In this document: in pieces, positions 19,206-28,658 of the stretch
Layout: the number at the start of each line of letters is the position of its first letter
Position numbering within the stretch: position 1 is the stretch's first letter
DNA from: Flavobacteriaceae bacterium
GTDB lineage: Bacteria > Bacteroidota > Bacteroidia > Flavobacteriales > Flavobacteriaceae
Assembly: GCA_018402205.1 (NCBI GenBank)
Contig: JAGYIX010000003.1
Coordinates: forward strand, 62,001-126,000
Reading direction: 5' to 3'
DNA: 64,000 bases
Made by a program: the position numbers and the translations under genes
Notes under the pieces: generated by a model
Told to the model about the DNA's origin: nothing
What the model saw: only the letters and a program-made list of their open reading frames with translations
Databases searched by the model: none

Positions 19206-20861
19206 ATGCTCGTTTCACTTCACATTAAAAATTTTGCGCTGATTGATGAAGTTTTCATCGAGTTCGGTGAAGGCTTGAATGTGATTACTGGAGAAACCGG
19301 ATCGGGTAAGTCTATAGTCATGCAAGCGCTGCAATTGGTGTTAGGTGCTAGAGCAGATAGTGTTAGCTTTTTTGATACAGAAAAAAAATGCGTAATCGAG
19401 CTTAATGTTAAACTTGATGCATCGTACCTAAGTTGGTTTGAATCAAATGATATAGACTATGATCAGCACTGTTTGGTACGAAGAGAACTTTCAAAACAGT
19501 CTAAATCAAGACTATTTATTAATGACACACCAATTACTCAAAATGTACTTAATACACTAACTGACAAGCTTTTATCGTTTCATTCTCAGCACGAATCCTA
19601 TGGTTTTTTAAAGCCGACAGAGCAGTTTGAGTTTTTAGATGAGTACGCTGAAAACGAAGTGCTACTTAAACAGTTCAAAGAAGTTTTTGCTACACATAAA
19701 GGAGTAATAAATGAGTTAGAAACACTCCGAAGCAGATCAGAAGAGTTTGAGCGCGAATGGGCCTATCAGCTGCATTTAAAGAAAGAATTAGACGATTTGA
19801 ATTTAGATCACTTAGATCAGGCTGTTCTAGAACAACACTATCAAATGTTTAGTCAGTCCGAGAAAATCATTACACTAATTAAGGAGATAAATGAACAGTT
19901 TGAGTCAGAATCGTACGGGCTCATAGAGCAGCTTAGAGCTATCCAGCGTTCTCTTTCTGAGTTACAGCGAATTTCACCCATTTTTTCTTCCTTTTTTGAA
20001 CGTATACAAGGAGTTCTTATTGAATCCCAAGACATATCCGCCGAATTGCAACGTTCACTAGATTCAGTAACTATTGACCCTCAGGAATATGAAATGATCG
20101 GTTTAAAACTTTCTGAATTACATCGCCTTCAGAACAAACACGGAGTAAGTACGTGCGAAGAGCTCATAGTAAAACGCAATGGTCTGGCCAAAAATTTAGG
20201 GGATGATCAGAACTACCAAGACCGCATACGCACATTAGAAAGACAGCTTGACCAATTATTGGCCGAGATGACTCCTTTGGCCGACACACTTAGTCAAAAC
20301 AGAATAAGAGCAGCCAAAGAATTAAGCCGCTCTATTCAAGACGTTTTAATGACATTAGAAATGCCTTCTGCACAAATGAAAATTGAAGTTGATCCTAAAA
20401 AGGCATTTTTGTCTACGGGTAAAGATGAAGTTCAATTTAAATTTCAAGCCAACAAGGGTTCAGAACTACTTGACCTAAAGCAAGTTATTTCAGGTGGAGA
20501 GCTGTCTAGACTGTCCTTGGCAGTTCAGTATGTTAAAGGAGAAACAAAGGCTATTCCTACACAGGTTTTCGATGAAATAGATACGGGAGTTTCAGGCCAG
20601 GTGGCAGAACGAGTGGCTCAATTATTTGATTTAATGGGCAAACGACACCAGTTATTAGTAATTACTCATTTACCCCAAGTTGCAGCAAAAGGATCAACAC
20701 ATCTAAAAATTTTCAAAAAAGAGAGGCAAGAGCGCACGTATACAACAGTTAAAAAACTGAGCTCAGACGATAGAGAATACGAAATTGCCTCTATGATTGA
20801 AGGAAATAATCCTTCAGAAACCGCACTGAGTCACGCAAGAACGCTACTCACAAAGCGTTAG
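19206..20861 (+). CDS. recN: DNA repair protein RecN
   Basis: SMC-like ATPase acting in double-strand break repair. The 551-residue protein has Walker A VITGETGSGKSIVMQAL (about 27-43), a central coiled-coil region (about 150-370) rich in Glu, Gln and Leu heptads, the signature SGGELSRLSLAVQYV and Walker B TQVFDEIDTGVSG, followed by ITHLPQVAA. No LexA-type operator can be judged by eye. It is flanked by short gaps that each hold a promoter-like element. Confidence 0.96.
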   Translation: MLVSLHIKNFALIDEVFIEFGEGLNVITGETGSGKSIVMQALQLVLGARADSVSFFDTEKKCVIELNVKLDASYLSWFESNDIDYDQHCLVRRELSKQSKSRLFINDTPITQNVLNTLTDKLLSFHSQHESYGFLKPTEQFEFLDEYAENEVLLKQFKEVFATHKGVINELETLRSRSEEFEREWAYQLHLKKELDDLNLDHLDQAVLEQHYQMFSQSEKIITLIKEINEQFESESYGLIEQLRAIQRSLSELQRISPIFSSFFERIQGVLIESQDISAELQRSLDSVTIDPQEYEMIGLKLSELHRLQNKHGVSTCEELIVKRNGLAKNLGDDQNYQDRIRTLERQLDQLLAEMTPLADTLSQNRIRAAKELSRSIQDVLMTLEMPSAQMKIEVDPKKAFLSTGKDEVQFKFQANKGSELLDLKQVISGGELSRLSLAVQYVKGETKAIPTQVFDEIDTGVSGQVAERVAQLFDLMGKRHQLLVITHLPQVAAKGSTHLKIFKKERQERTYTTVKKLSSDDREYEIASMIEGNNPSETALSHARTLLTKR

Positions 20862-20879
20862 CCTAGGAGCTATTCTTGC

Positions 20880-20887
20880 TATATTTG
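20880..20887 (+). promoter_or_regulatory. putative -7 element of fabI
   Basis: TATATTTG, an exact TAnnTTTG match 22 nt before the ATG and 18 nt after the recN stop. Confidence 0.5.
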
Positions 20888-20909
20888 ATCGTTATTAAAC
20901 TAGAAGGTG

Positions 20910-21728
20910 ATGAATTACAATTTATTAAAAGGTAAACGCGGAATTATATTTGGGGCTCTTGACGAAAATTCGATTGCCTGGAAAACGGCCGAACGTGTTC
21001 ATGAAGAGGGAGGATCGTTTGTATTAACAAATGCTCCTATTGCTTTGAGAATGGGAGAATTAAATGCCCTAGCAGAAAAAACGGGTGCAGCTATTATCGC
21101 TGCAGACGCTACTTCAACAGACGACCTTCAGCGATTGATTACAGAGTCTATGCAGCATTTAGGCGGAAAACTTGACTTTGTTTTGCACTCTATTGGAATG
21201 TCGGTAAATGTTCGAAAGGGTAGACATTATACAGACGAGAATTACGATTTTACCGCCAAAGGCTGGGATGTATCTGCACTTTCTTTTCACAAAGTACTTC
21301 AACAGCTGTATAAACTAGATGCGATGAATGAATGGGGAAGTGTATTGGCACTGACTTATATGGCTGCTCAACGAACTTTCCCAGATTATAACGACATGGC
21401 AGACAATAAGGCGTATTTGGAATCCATTGCGAGAAGTTTTGGTTATTTCTTTGGAAAGGAAAAGAAGGTACGTGTGAATACTATCTCCCAGTCTCCAACA
21501 GTCACTACTGCAGGTAAGGGAGTTAAGGGATTTGATGCCTTTTTGAATTATGCCGAAAAGATGTCCCCATTAGGAAACGCATCAGCAGACGATTGTGCAG
21601 ATTACGCGGTGACACTTTTTTCAGATTTCACCCGAAAAGTAACCATGCAGAACTTATTTCATGATGGTGGATTTTCTTCTACCGGAGTCAGTCAAGATAT
21701 TGTGGATTTATTCTCGGATGATTCATAA
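20910..21728 (+). CDS. fabI: Enoyl-[acyl-carrier-protein] reductase FabI
   Basis: NADH-dependent reductase completing each cycle of fatty acid elongation. The 272-residue SDR-type protein has GKRGIIFGALDENSIAWKTAE (the divergent FabI nucleotide loop), VLHSIGMS, and the catalytic Y-x6-K (YNDMADNK) with FabI-like spacing. VRVNTISQSPTVTTAGKGV matches the substrate loop. ATG 20910 is preferred to the GTG one codon earlier. It stands upstream of the GT2-YbbR-coaE cluster. Confidence 0.93.
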   Translation: MNYNLLKGKRGIIFGALDENSIAWKTAERVHEEGGSFVLTNAPIALRMGELNALAEKTGAAIIAADATSTDDLQRLITESMQHLGGKLDFVLHSIGMSVNVRKGRHYTDENYDFTAKGWDVSALSFHKVLQQLYKLDAMNEWGSVLALTYMAAQRTFPDYNDMADNKAYLESIARSFGYFFGKEKKVRVNTISQSPTVTTAGKGVKGFDAFLNYAEKMSPLGNASADDCADYAVTLFSDFTRKVTMQNLFHDGGFSSTGVSQDIVDLFSDDS

Positions 21729-21752
21729 GCGTCAGTCTAGTTGACCTTACCA

Positions 21753-22808
21753 ATGGGTACACCGGTAATTTTTTACTCCTTGGTTATTCCGGTTTATAAT
21801 CGGCCTGAAGAACTAAGACTTCTGCTAGATTCCATTTCTTTACAAGTGTTTGAAAGGGATTTCGAAGTTTTGGTCGTTGAAGATGGGTCTTTAATTAGCG
21901 CAAAACAGGTTTGTGAAAATAGCGCAATTCATTCCAAAATATCCTACTACCAGAAATCAAATTCTGGTCCAGGTCTTAGTCGTAACTATGGAATGCTAAG
22001 GGCAAAAGGAGATTATTTTATAATTCTCGATTCTGATTGCATACTGCCATCAACTTACCTTAGAGAGGTAGACACAGAACTTTCCGAAAATTATGTGGAT
22101 TTTTTTGGTGGACCAGACTCAGCTTTAGAATCCTTTACACCCCTTCAAAAAGCCGTTAATTTAGTAATGACTTCGACCCTTAGTACAGGAGGGGTGCGAG
22201 GTGGATTGCCTCGATATTTTGAGCCGAGGAGTTTTAATATGGGTCTTTCGAAGAAGGTTTTTGAAGCAACTAGTGGATTCGGCGCCATGCATCCTGGAGA
22301 AGATCCAGATTTAGTGATGAGAGCTTGGAAGAGGGGCTTTCAATCACGCTTGTTTCCTAAAGCATTTGTTTATCACCAACGAAGAATACATCTGACGTCC
22401 TTTTTTATTCAAGTATATAAGTTTGGCCGAGTTCGTCCAATTCTTGAGGTACTTCATCCTGAATACAAGAGACTTGTTTTCAAAGGACCCTCTCTATTTT
22501 TAATCTATATAGCGGCTATTGTCTTGAGCCTACCTTTTGCTTTAATTGGCTTGCTTAGCCTAAAGCTGATACTATTAATAAGCACACCTTTTTTAGTGTA
22601 TATGGGTCTATTTAAACTTCAGGCGCTCTACAAGACCCATTCAATTAAGCTAACTTCATTAGCTGTAATGGCTTTTATTATTCAAATGACGGGATACGGT
22701 ATGGGGTATATGAGATCAAAAATCTATTTGATATTGTTTAGAAACAAGCCTCTAGAGCAGCTTTTTCCTCGCTATTTTTTTAATCCTAACAATAAAGAAC
22801 CCTCATGA
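21753..22808 (+). CDS. Family 2 glycosyltransferase, membrane-anchored
   Basis: A 351-residue GT-A enzyme that transfers a sugar from a nucleotide donor. Motifs in order are LVIPVYNRPEEL, VVEDGS, SGPGLSRNYGMLRAKGDYFIILDSDC (the DxD-like metal site), FNMGLSKKVFEATSGF and HPGEDPDLVMRAWKRG. Two hydrophobic segments near residues 243-285 and one near 305 suggest membrane attachment. The acceptor cannot be inferred. ATG 21753 is chosen over a TTG four codons earlier. It overlaps the YbbR gene by 4 nt. Confidence 0.9.
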   Translation: MGTPVIFYSLVIPVYNRPEELRLLLDSISLQVFERDFEVLVVEDGSLISAKQVCENSAIHSKISYYQKSNSGPGLSRNYGMLRAKGDYFIILDSDCILPSTYLREVDTELSENYVDFFGGPDSALESFTPLQKAVNLVMTSTLSTGGVRGGLPRYFEPRSFNMGLSKKVFEATSGFGAMHPGEDPDLVMRAWKRGFQSRLFPKAFVYHQRRIHLTSFFIQVYKFGRVRPILEVLHPEYKRLVFKGPSLFLIYIAAIVLSLPFALIGLLSLKLILLISTPFLVYMGLFKLQALYKTHSIKLTSLAVMAFIIQMTGYGMGYMRSKIYLILFRNKPLEQLFPRYFFNPNNKEPS

Positions 22809-23740
22809 TTCGAGAACTTAGGATTAAGCAGTTTATATATTTTCTTCTTTTAGCTCTGGTTATTTGGTTTTTCAATCATCTCAGTAAGCCTATGACAGTC
22901 TCTACAACAGTTAAGGCGCGTTTTTCGCAAGCACCTGATACCCTTACTCTTTTATCTAACGAACCTTTTGATATACCCGTTAGAATTAGCGCAACTGGAT
23001 TTAGATTACTTTTTACCTTTTCTTCCAAAACGCCGTATGACATTCCTCTGTCGAAAGTGAGCTATGAAAATGGGATGTATTTTGTAGCCCCAGAATATAT
23101 TGAAAGTGCTTTACAATCCTCTTTTTCGGAATCCCTTACTTTAGTTAGAGCATCTATTTCGCAAAAAGAAGTTGATGCGGCATTACTTTTTTCAAAATCA
23201 TTAAAAGTAGTACCTCAGGTTTTCACCTCTTTTAGGCCAAATTATATCGCCGCAGATTCCGCATTAATTGACCCGGAATATATTCAAGTAAGAGGGGTTA
23301 AGTCGATGCTTGAAAATCAGAATGAAATCCGCACTGTTCCTATTCGTATAGAAGACATTAATGAGTCTATAGATGTGAATTTAGCCCTTGAGCAGATGAA
23401 GGATAATCAATGGATTTATTCCTCTAATTCAGTTCGTTATTCGCTTAAGGTTATTCGCTTTTCTGAGAACACTTTTGAGGTACCCATAACTATACGCTCA
23501 AAAGAGAGCGCGGTCAAGCTTTTACTCTTTCCAAGTAAAGTTGCTGTGGTCTGCAAAGCGGCCACAGAGCGTCTAAAAAATTTAAAAGCCGATGATTTTG
23601 AAGTTTCGGTGGAGTATGATCCATCTGGTCTAGATGGAGCTAACGAACGATTAAAACTTTTTTTAACACGAGTTCCTGATGGTATTTTTCAGGTAGATTT
23701 ATTAACGGATTCGGTAGACTTTATCATTGAAAAGCAATGA
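22805..23740 (+). CDS. YbbR-like domain protein
   Basis: A 311-residue protein with an N-terminal membrane segment (about residues 9-26) and an extracytoplasmic part made of YbbR-like beta repeats, for example VSTTVKARFSQAPDTLTLLSNEPFDIPVRISATGFRLL. In Firmicutes the YbbR protein CdaR regulates a diadenylate cyclase; no cyclase gene is nearby here and the Bacteroidota versions have no assigned role. It overlaps both neighbours by 4 nt (ATGA), so it is translated with the glycosyltransferase and coaE. Confidence 0.75.
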   Translation: MIRELRIKQFIYFLLLALVIWFFNHLSKPMTVSTTVKARFSQAPDTLTLLSNEPFDIPVRISATGFRLLFTFSSKTPYDIPLSKVSYENGMYFVAPEYIESALQSSFSESLTLVRASISQKEVDAALLFSKSLKVVPQVFTSFRPNYIAADSALIDPEYIQVRGVKSMLENQNEIRTVPIRIEDINESIDVNLALEQMKDNQWIYSSNSVRYSLKVIRFSENTFEVPITIRSKESAVKLLLFPSKVAVVCKAATERLKNLKADDFEVSVEYDPSGLDGANERLKLFLTRVPDGIFQVDLLTDSVDFIIEKQ

Positions 23741-24339
23741 AAAAGATAGCAATTACTGGGGGCATAGGTTCAGGCAAATCTTATGTATGTGATTATATAC
23801 TATCCAAGGGATATCCGGTTTTCAATTCTGACCATCGCGCAAAAGAGCTAATGGTTTCCGATAAAAAGTTAAAAGATTCCATTGAATCGCTTCTCGGTAT
23901 AGAGTCGTATCTGATCGATGAGCACAGAGGGCTTCAGCTCAATAATGAGTTTATATCCTCAAGAATTTTCACTCGATCAGAGTTGAAAATTCAATTAGAA
24001 CAGTTAGTGCATCCGGCCGTGCGTAAAGATTTTGAGCATTGGGCTTTAGCGCAAAAAAGCAACTTAGTTTTTCAAGAATCGGCCCTCATTTTAGCTACAG
24101 AATACTATCAACACTTTGATGCTATAGTGCTCATTTCTGCACCTCTAGAAATGCGCATTGAACGGATTTTACAACGCGATGGGCTTGACCGTTACTCCGT
24201 TTTAGCTCGGATTAACGCTCAACCTGATTTTGAGTCACTACTAGGTAGGGTCACCCACTTAATCGACAATTCAGAGAAGTCATCCCTTGAAGATCAAGTT
24301 GATGCCTTGATTAGTGATTTACTTGACCATTCGGAATAG
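23737..24339 (+). CDS. coaE: Dephospho-CoA kinase
   Basis: Phosphorylates dephospho-CoA at the 3' hydroxyl, the last step of CoA synthesis. The 200-residue P-loop kinase has ITGGIGSGKSYVCDYI (7-22), YPVFNSDHRAKELM with the substrate-binding Asp, LVHPAVR, and VVLISAPLEMRIERILQRDG in the lid region. Start overlaps the YbbR stop by 4 nt. Confidence 0.95.
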   Translation: MKKIAITGGIGSGKSYVCDYILSKGYPVFNSDHRAKELMVSDKKLKDSIESLLGIESYLIDEHRGLQLNNEFISSRIFTRSELKIQLEQLVHPAVRKDFEHWALAQKSNLVFQESALILATEYYQHFDAIVLISAPLEMRIERILQRDGLDRYSVLARINAQPDFESLLGRVTHLIDNSEKSSLEDQVDALISDLLDHSE

Positions 24340-24385
24340 TTGTGGCTACTGCCTAATTTTATACTAGGGTTTAAACGGAAGACCA

Positions 24386-25987
24386 ATGAATAAAAATGGA
24401 CTTTTTGTGACTATAAGTTTAATGACTGTGGCTTTAGTTGGTTCTATACTCGTACAGGGCTATTGGATAAAACTTTCATTACAAAGCCGTTCCGAGGAGT
24501 TTTCAACGGCAATGATAGATGTAATGGAGCATGCCGCAGACGTTATTGAAGAGCGGGAGCGAAACGACTACTACTCCAAACTTGCCGTTCTCATAGATAG
24601 CGTGGGCGCACCAAAATCTACGCAGATTCGAAACTTTTTCTTCGTAGATCGAAGCTTGACCAATGATGAAATCATTTTTTATTCTCACGGAATTTTAGAA
24701 CAAGGGTACGATGTGGCTACAAGTGCGCTCCCTGGTTTTCAGCAGTTGAATAACACGGATACTACACGTATTTACAATTTCACTTCTCGAAGAAGTCAAA
24801 AAACATTTAGACCATCTAGCACATTAGACGGATCTGCTATAACACTTGAGCCTATAGATGTAATTGATAAGATAGGAGGGTTGAGTAGTATAGAAAAGGC
24901 ACAATACGAAGATGTCTTTATGGAAGCGGCTAAGCTCACCCCAATACATCAGCGCATTTCAGCATCGGAGATCCGATTTGTTTTGGATAGAGAAATGAAT
25001 AAGCGCAGTATAAAAGGAGATTTTGAATTTGGCGTTGAGCGATTGGGTTACCCTACCTCTGTTAAGTCAGAAGTCTATAATTTTGCCGTAAAACCAAGCT
25101 TTGCGGTGCCTTTGTTTAAGGATAGCGAAGGAGTAAGTGCGTATTCATTGAATCTTAACATCCCCAATCGTGATGCACTGATTTGGAGAGATGTGATCGG
25201 TTTAGTAGTGATCTCTATTTTTTTTACGCTCATTATTTTAGTGGCTTTTAGCATTGCCCTTCACCAGCTATTTACCCAGAAAAAAATTGCCGAAATAAAG
25301 ACAGACTTTATTAACAACATGACTCATGAATTTAAGACACCAATTGCTACTATAAATTTAGCAGTTGAGGCACTTAAAGCCACCTTTACCGCGAATGCTC
25401 AAACCTCAGAAACCATTGGTCGTTATTTAAAGATGATTAAGGATGAAAATAAGCGGATGAATGCCCAGGTAGAAAATGTACTTCAGATATCGCAGCTAGA
25501 AAAGGGTCAGTTAACGATGGAAAAAGAGCAAGTTGATCTGCACGAAGTTCTTGATGAATCAATTGAGCGCGTCAAATTATTTGTTGCAGAACAAAATGGC
25601 ACAATAATTGTTAGTAAAGAAGCAGTTCACAGAAAAATTTGGGGAAATGAGATGCATTTAATCAATGTTTTTGTGAACATATTAGATAATGCCCTTAAGT
25701 ACGCGGATACCAAACGAGAACTAAGCATTGAGATTGTTACACAAAACATCAATAGAACTGTGGTGGTTAAGATAAAAGATAATGGCAAGGGAATGAGTCG
25801 ATCTTCTTTAAAGCACATTTTTGAAAAATTTTATCGCGAGAATACTGGTAACCTTCACAACGTTAAAGGACATGGTTTGGGACTCGCCTATGTAAAACAA
25901 ATTATAGAAGCGCATTCTGGAGAGGTTCATGTAGAAAGCGAAAAGGGTATAGGAACTGAATTTTCAATTAAACTCAATTTACACTAG
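24386..25987 (+). CDS. Membrane sensor histidine kinase
   Basis: A 533-residue two-component sensor. Membrane segments lie at about residues 8-29 and 272-297 and enclose a periplasmic sensing region of about 240 residues without a domain I recognise. The HisKA domain follows, with the phosphoacceptor His314 in NNMTHEFKTPIATI, and the HATPase domain with N box (VNILDNALKYAD), G1 (VKIKDNGKGMS), F box (IFEKFYREN) and G2 (GHGLGLAYVKQI). It is paired with a response regulator 5 nt downstream. A TAATTTTA element at 24354 may be the promoter. Confidence 0.95.
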   Translation: MNKNGLFVTISLMTVALVGSILVQGYWIKLSLQSRSEEFSTAMIDVMEHAADVIEERERNDYYSKLAVLIDSVGAPKSTQIRNFFFVDRSLTNDEIIFYSHGILEQGYDVATSALPGFQQLNNTDTTRIYNFTSRRSQKTFRPSSTLDGSAITLEPIDVIDKIGGLSSIEKAQYEDVFMEAAKLTPIHQRISASEIRFVLDREMNKRSIKGDFEFGVERLGYPTSVKSEVYNFAVKPSFAVPLFKDSEGVSAYSLNLNIPNRDALIWRDVIGLVVISIFFTLIILVAFSIALHQLFTQKKIAEIKTDFINNMTHEFKTPIATINLAVEALKATFTANAQTSETIGRYLKMIKDENKRMNAQVENVLQISQLEKGQLTMEKEQVDLHEVLDESIERVKLFVAEQNGTIIVSKEAVHRKIWGNEMHLINVFVNILDNALKYADTKRELSIEIVTQNINRTVVVKIKDNGKGMSRSSLKHIFEKFYRENTGNLHNVKGHGLGLAYVKQIIEAHSGEVHVESEKGIGTEFSIKLNLH

Positions 25988-25992
25988 TTAAC

Positions 25993-26694
25993 ATGAGCGA
26001 TGCTAAACGTATTTTGCTAGTAGAAGACGATCCCAACTTTGGAATTGTACTTAAGGATTACTTGAGCTTAAATAATTTCAATGTCACTTTAGCTAGAAAT
26101 GGGATGGAGGGATACGAGAAATTTAGAAAAGGAGCCTTTGATGCTTGTATTTTAGATGTAATGATGCCCTTTAAAGATGGATTTACTCTTGCCAAAGAAA
26201 TTCGCGAAGACAATGCGGTAATTCCGATCATTTTTTTAACGGCAAAAAGCTTAAAAGAAGATGTGCTTAAAGGCTATAAATCGGGTGCAGATGATTACCT
26301 CAATAAGCCATTCGATTCTGAAGTTTTACTGGTTAAATTGAAAACATTATTAAAACGAAAATCAACGGGCTTAGTTGCTAATAATCAACAAATTGAGTTT
26401 ACTATTGGTGATTTCTTATTGAATGCAAAGCTTAGATTTTTAACGTATAAAAATGAGGCAGCGATTAAACTTTCGCCAAAAGAGAATGAGTTATTAAAGA
26501 TGTTAGCCCTTCACTTGAATGACCTGATGCCCAGAGAACGCGCACTAACTCAAATATGGAGAGACGATAATTATTTTACGTCAAGAAGTATGGACGTTTA
26601 TATCGCGAAGCTGAGAAAGTACCTAAAGAAAGACCCAAAAGTTGAGATTCTTAATATTCACGGAGAGGGTTTTCGTCTTGTTGTAAATACTTGA
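25993..26694 (+). CDS. OmpR/PhoB-family response regulator
   Basis: A 233-residue transcription factor, the cognate partner of the preceding kinase. The receiver domain has acidic residues in LVEDDPNFG, phosphoacceptor Asp55 in ACILDVMMPFKDGF, Thr in IIFLTAKS and Lys in DYLNKPF. The C-terminal winged helix has LSPKENELLKMLALHLNDLMPRERAL and SRSMDVYIAKLRKYL. Its last 44 nt overlap tail to tail with the 3' end of miaA on the opposite strand. Target genes unknown. Confidence 0.96.
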   Translation: MSDAKRILLVEDDPNFGIVLKDYLSLNNFNVTLARNGMEGYEKFRKGAFDACILDVMMPFKDGFTLAKEIREDNAVIPIIFLTAKSLKEDVLKGYKSGADDYLNKPFDSEVLLVKLKTLLKRKSTGLVANNQQIEFTIGDFLLNAKLRFLTYKNEAAIKLSPKENELLKMLALHLNDLMPRERALTQIWRDDNYFTSRSMDVYIAKLRKYLKKDPKVEILNIHGEGFRLVVNT

Positions 26695-27574
26695 TTTGGG
26701 TCAGTGCGTCTTCAAGCGCATTTGTTGGGTTCAACACACTTATATCGCTACTTTTTCTATACCAAGTTAACTGGCGTTTAGCGAAATTTCGACTGTTTTG
26801 TTGGATCTTTTCTTTCGCTTGACTCAGTGTACACTTATTTTCGAAATAATTGAACAATTCGATATACCCTACAGTGGCATTAATCACTTCAGAAGTACAT
26901 GGCCAAAGTTGCTTGACTTCAGAAACAAGTCCATTATCAAACATCAGGTCTGTTCTCTCATTAATTCGTCTATACAATTCTGTTCGTGGCCAATCTATAC
27001 GAAACCGAATATAACGGTATCTAGGGGCAGGTTTTGGTTTAGAGCGAAAATCGCTTAGCTTAATTCCAGTTTGTTTATAGATCTGAACAGCGCGTTCTAA
27101 CCTTCTGCGATTCATTAGATCAATGCTCTTATAGGTCTCAAAATCAACTTCTTTAAGTGTTTGTTGAAGTAAATCTAAACTGGCATCTCTAGTTTGCTTA
27201 ATTATTGAAGCGTCTACGACGGGGAGCTCATCTAGGCCATAGAGAATGGCTGTTGCGTAAAGCGGGCTTCCGCCTGCTAGAATCGCTATATTGTGACGGC
27301 TAAATATAGAATCTAAATGAAGATGTGCTTGTTTGGCAAAGCTTCCGGCAGATAAGGTTTCGCTTACAGAATGACTATGAATTAAATGATGGACAATGCC
27401 TTGCCGTTCTTCTAAAGATGGTACAGCAGTTCCAACAGTCATTTCTCTATAACACTGTCTAGAGTCGGAGGAGATAATTTCTGTTTTAAAATGGAGCGCA
27501 AGGGCTATAGCTAAAGCCGTTTTTCCGCTTGCCGTAGGTCCTTCTATAGAAATAATGAGGTTGCTAAAGTTCAA
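26651..27574 (-). CDS. miaA: tRNA dimethylallyltransferase
   Basis: Adds a dimethylallyl group to N6 of A37 in tRNAs that read U-starting codons. The 307-residue protein has the P-loop GPTASGKTALAIALA (12-26), SSDSRQCYREMTVGTA with the tRNA-contacting Asp-Ser pair, ILAGGSPLYATAILYGLDELP and FAKRQLTWYRK. The start codon is TTG (27574), which overlaps the upstream exonuclease stop by 11 nt; no ATG is available. Last gene of a five-gene minus-strand operon. The 3' end overlaps the response regulator by 44 nt. Confidence 0.94.
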   Translation of the reverse strand: MNFSNLIISIEGPTASGKTALAIALALHFKTEIISSDSRQCYREMTVGTAVPSLEERQGIVHHLIHSHSVSETLSAGSFAKQAHLHLDSIFSRHNIAILAGGSPLYATAILYGLDELPVVDASIIKQTRDASLDLLQQTLKEVDFETYKSIDLMNRRRLERAVQIYKQTGIKLSDFRSKPKPAPRYRYIRFRIDWPRTELYRRINERTDLMFDNGLVSEVKQLWPCTSEVINATVGYIELFNYFENKCTLSQAKEKIQQNSRNFAKRQLTWYRKSSDISVLNPTNALEDALTQIKYLQQDENPLREY

Positions 27575-28649
27575 GAGTTTTATACTTCTGCTGGGTTAAG
27601 TGATAAGCAATCACATTCGAATAAAAAAGGTCTTTTGAAACCTTAGTCAGGCGATTTTTCAAAATCTCTTCTCGGGCTATTTGATGATTCAAGTCGGTAT
27701 ATCCATAAGCGACTAAAATTCCATTTTTAAGCTGTAAAACAGCTGTTTCTCCTTCAACACGTCCTTTATCTAAAATGAGCCCTGAGAATGAGTTTAGTGA
27801 CTGAGTATCGGAAAAATTTTCTAGGTTGTACCTCACTAGAGGCTTAAGTAGTTTTTGGTGGTGGTACACTTTCACTAAACCCATTAGCGCACTAGGGCAT
27901 TCCTCAAATTCTAGCTGTTTTACTGATTTAAATAATGGTTTGACAGTATAGGTGTCTGCAGAAAGTAGGGTGCTAATGGTAGACTTCAAAGTAGGTGTGT
28001 ATCCACAATGAATCAACTTATCTCTTTTTCCAAATAGTTTAAATACCGCTGGTTTTGCAGGGGCACTTCTTACCAATTCAAGGTGTGAAGGCAGTGTGTC
28101 AGACTCATCTTTTGATCGTAGAAGCTCTTTTTCGGTCAAACCGATAATATCTTTTTCTCTTAATACCTTGAGTAGCGAAAGAGTGGCTTCTGCATCACCG
28201 AGAGCCCTGTGCCGATCACTAATTGGGATTCCAAGGCTTTTGGCAAGCTTGTCAAGTTTAAAACTACTTTGGTCAGTAAGTATGCGTTTAGAGAACTCAA
28301 CAGTGCATAGGGTAGAAATCTTATAAGGATATCCTAAGCGACTGAATTCTTCTTTTAGGATGCGGTAATCGAACTGTGTGTTATGAGCAACAAGCACCGT
28401 GTTCTCAGTAATTTCAATAATGCGCTTAGCTATTTCATAAAACTTAGGAGCATTTCTAACCATTTTTTCGCTAATACCGGTAAGCGAAGTCACAAAAGGT
28501 TGAATCGGCCTTTCAGGGTTGACTAAACTGTGAAATTGATCGATTAACCTATGGCCGTCAAAACGAAGAATGGCAATGTCTATAATTGCTTCATCTTCTA
28601 TTTTTCCTCCTGTACTTTCAATATCTATAATGGCGTAACCCAAAGTCAA
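27564..28649 (-). CDS. DnaQ-type 3'-5' exonuclease with a degenerate GIY-YIG-like domain
   Basis: The 361-residue protein has a DEDDh exonuclease domain (1-170): Asp9 and Glu11 in IIDIESTGG, HNTQFDYRIL, and HRALGDAEATLSLL. Residues of about 190-270 resemble the UvrC/Cho GIY-YIG fold (a VFKLFGKRDKLIHCGYTPTLKSTI strand-helix and QLEFEECPSALMGLVKVYHHQKLLKPLVRYN), yet lack the GIY and YIG tripeptides, the arginine and the metal-binding glutamate. So the exonuclease should be active and the second domain probably structural. TTG start at 28649, 9 nt after yggS. Confidence 0.85.
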   Translation of the reverse strand: MTLGYAIIDIESTGGKIEDEAIIDIAILRFDGHRLIDQFHSLVNPERPIQPFVTSLTGISEKMVRNAPKFYEIAKRIIEITENTVLVAHNTQFDYRILKEEFSRLGYPYKISTLCTVEFSKRILTDQSSFKLDKLAKSLGIPISDRHRALGDAEATLSLLKVLREKDIIGLTEKELLRSKDESDTLPSHLELVRSAPAKPAVFKLFGKRDKLIHCGYTPTLKSTISTLLSADTYTVKPLFKSVKQLEFEECPSALMGLVKVYHHQKLLKPLVRYNLENFSDTQSLNSFSGLILDKGRVEGETAVLQLKNGILVAYGYTDLNHQIAREEILKNRLTKVSKDLFYSNVIAYHLTQQKYKTLEL

Positions 28650-28658
28650 AACATTAAT

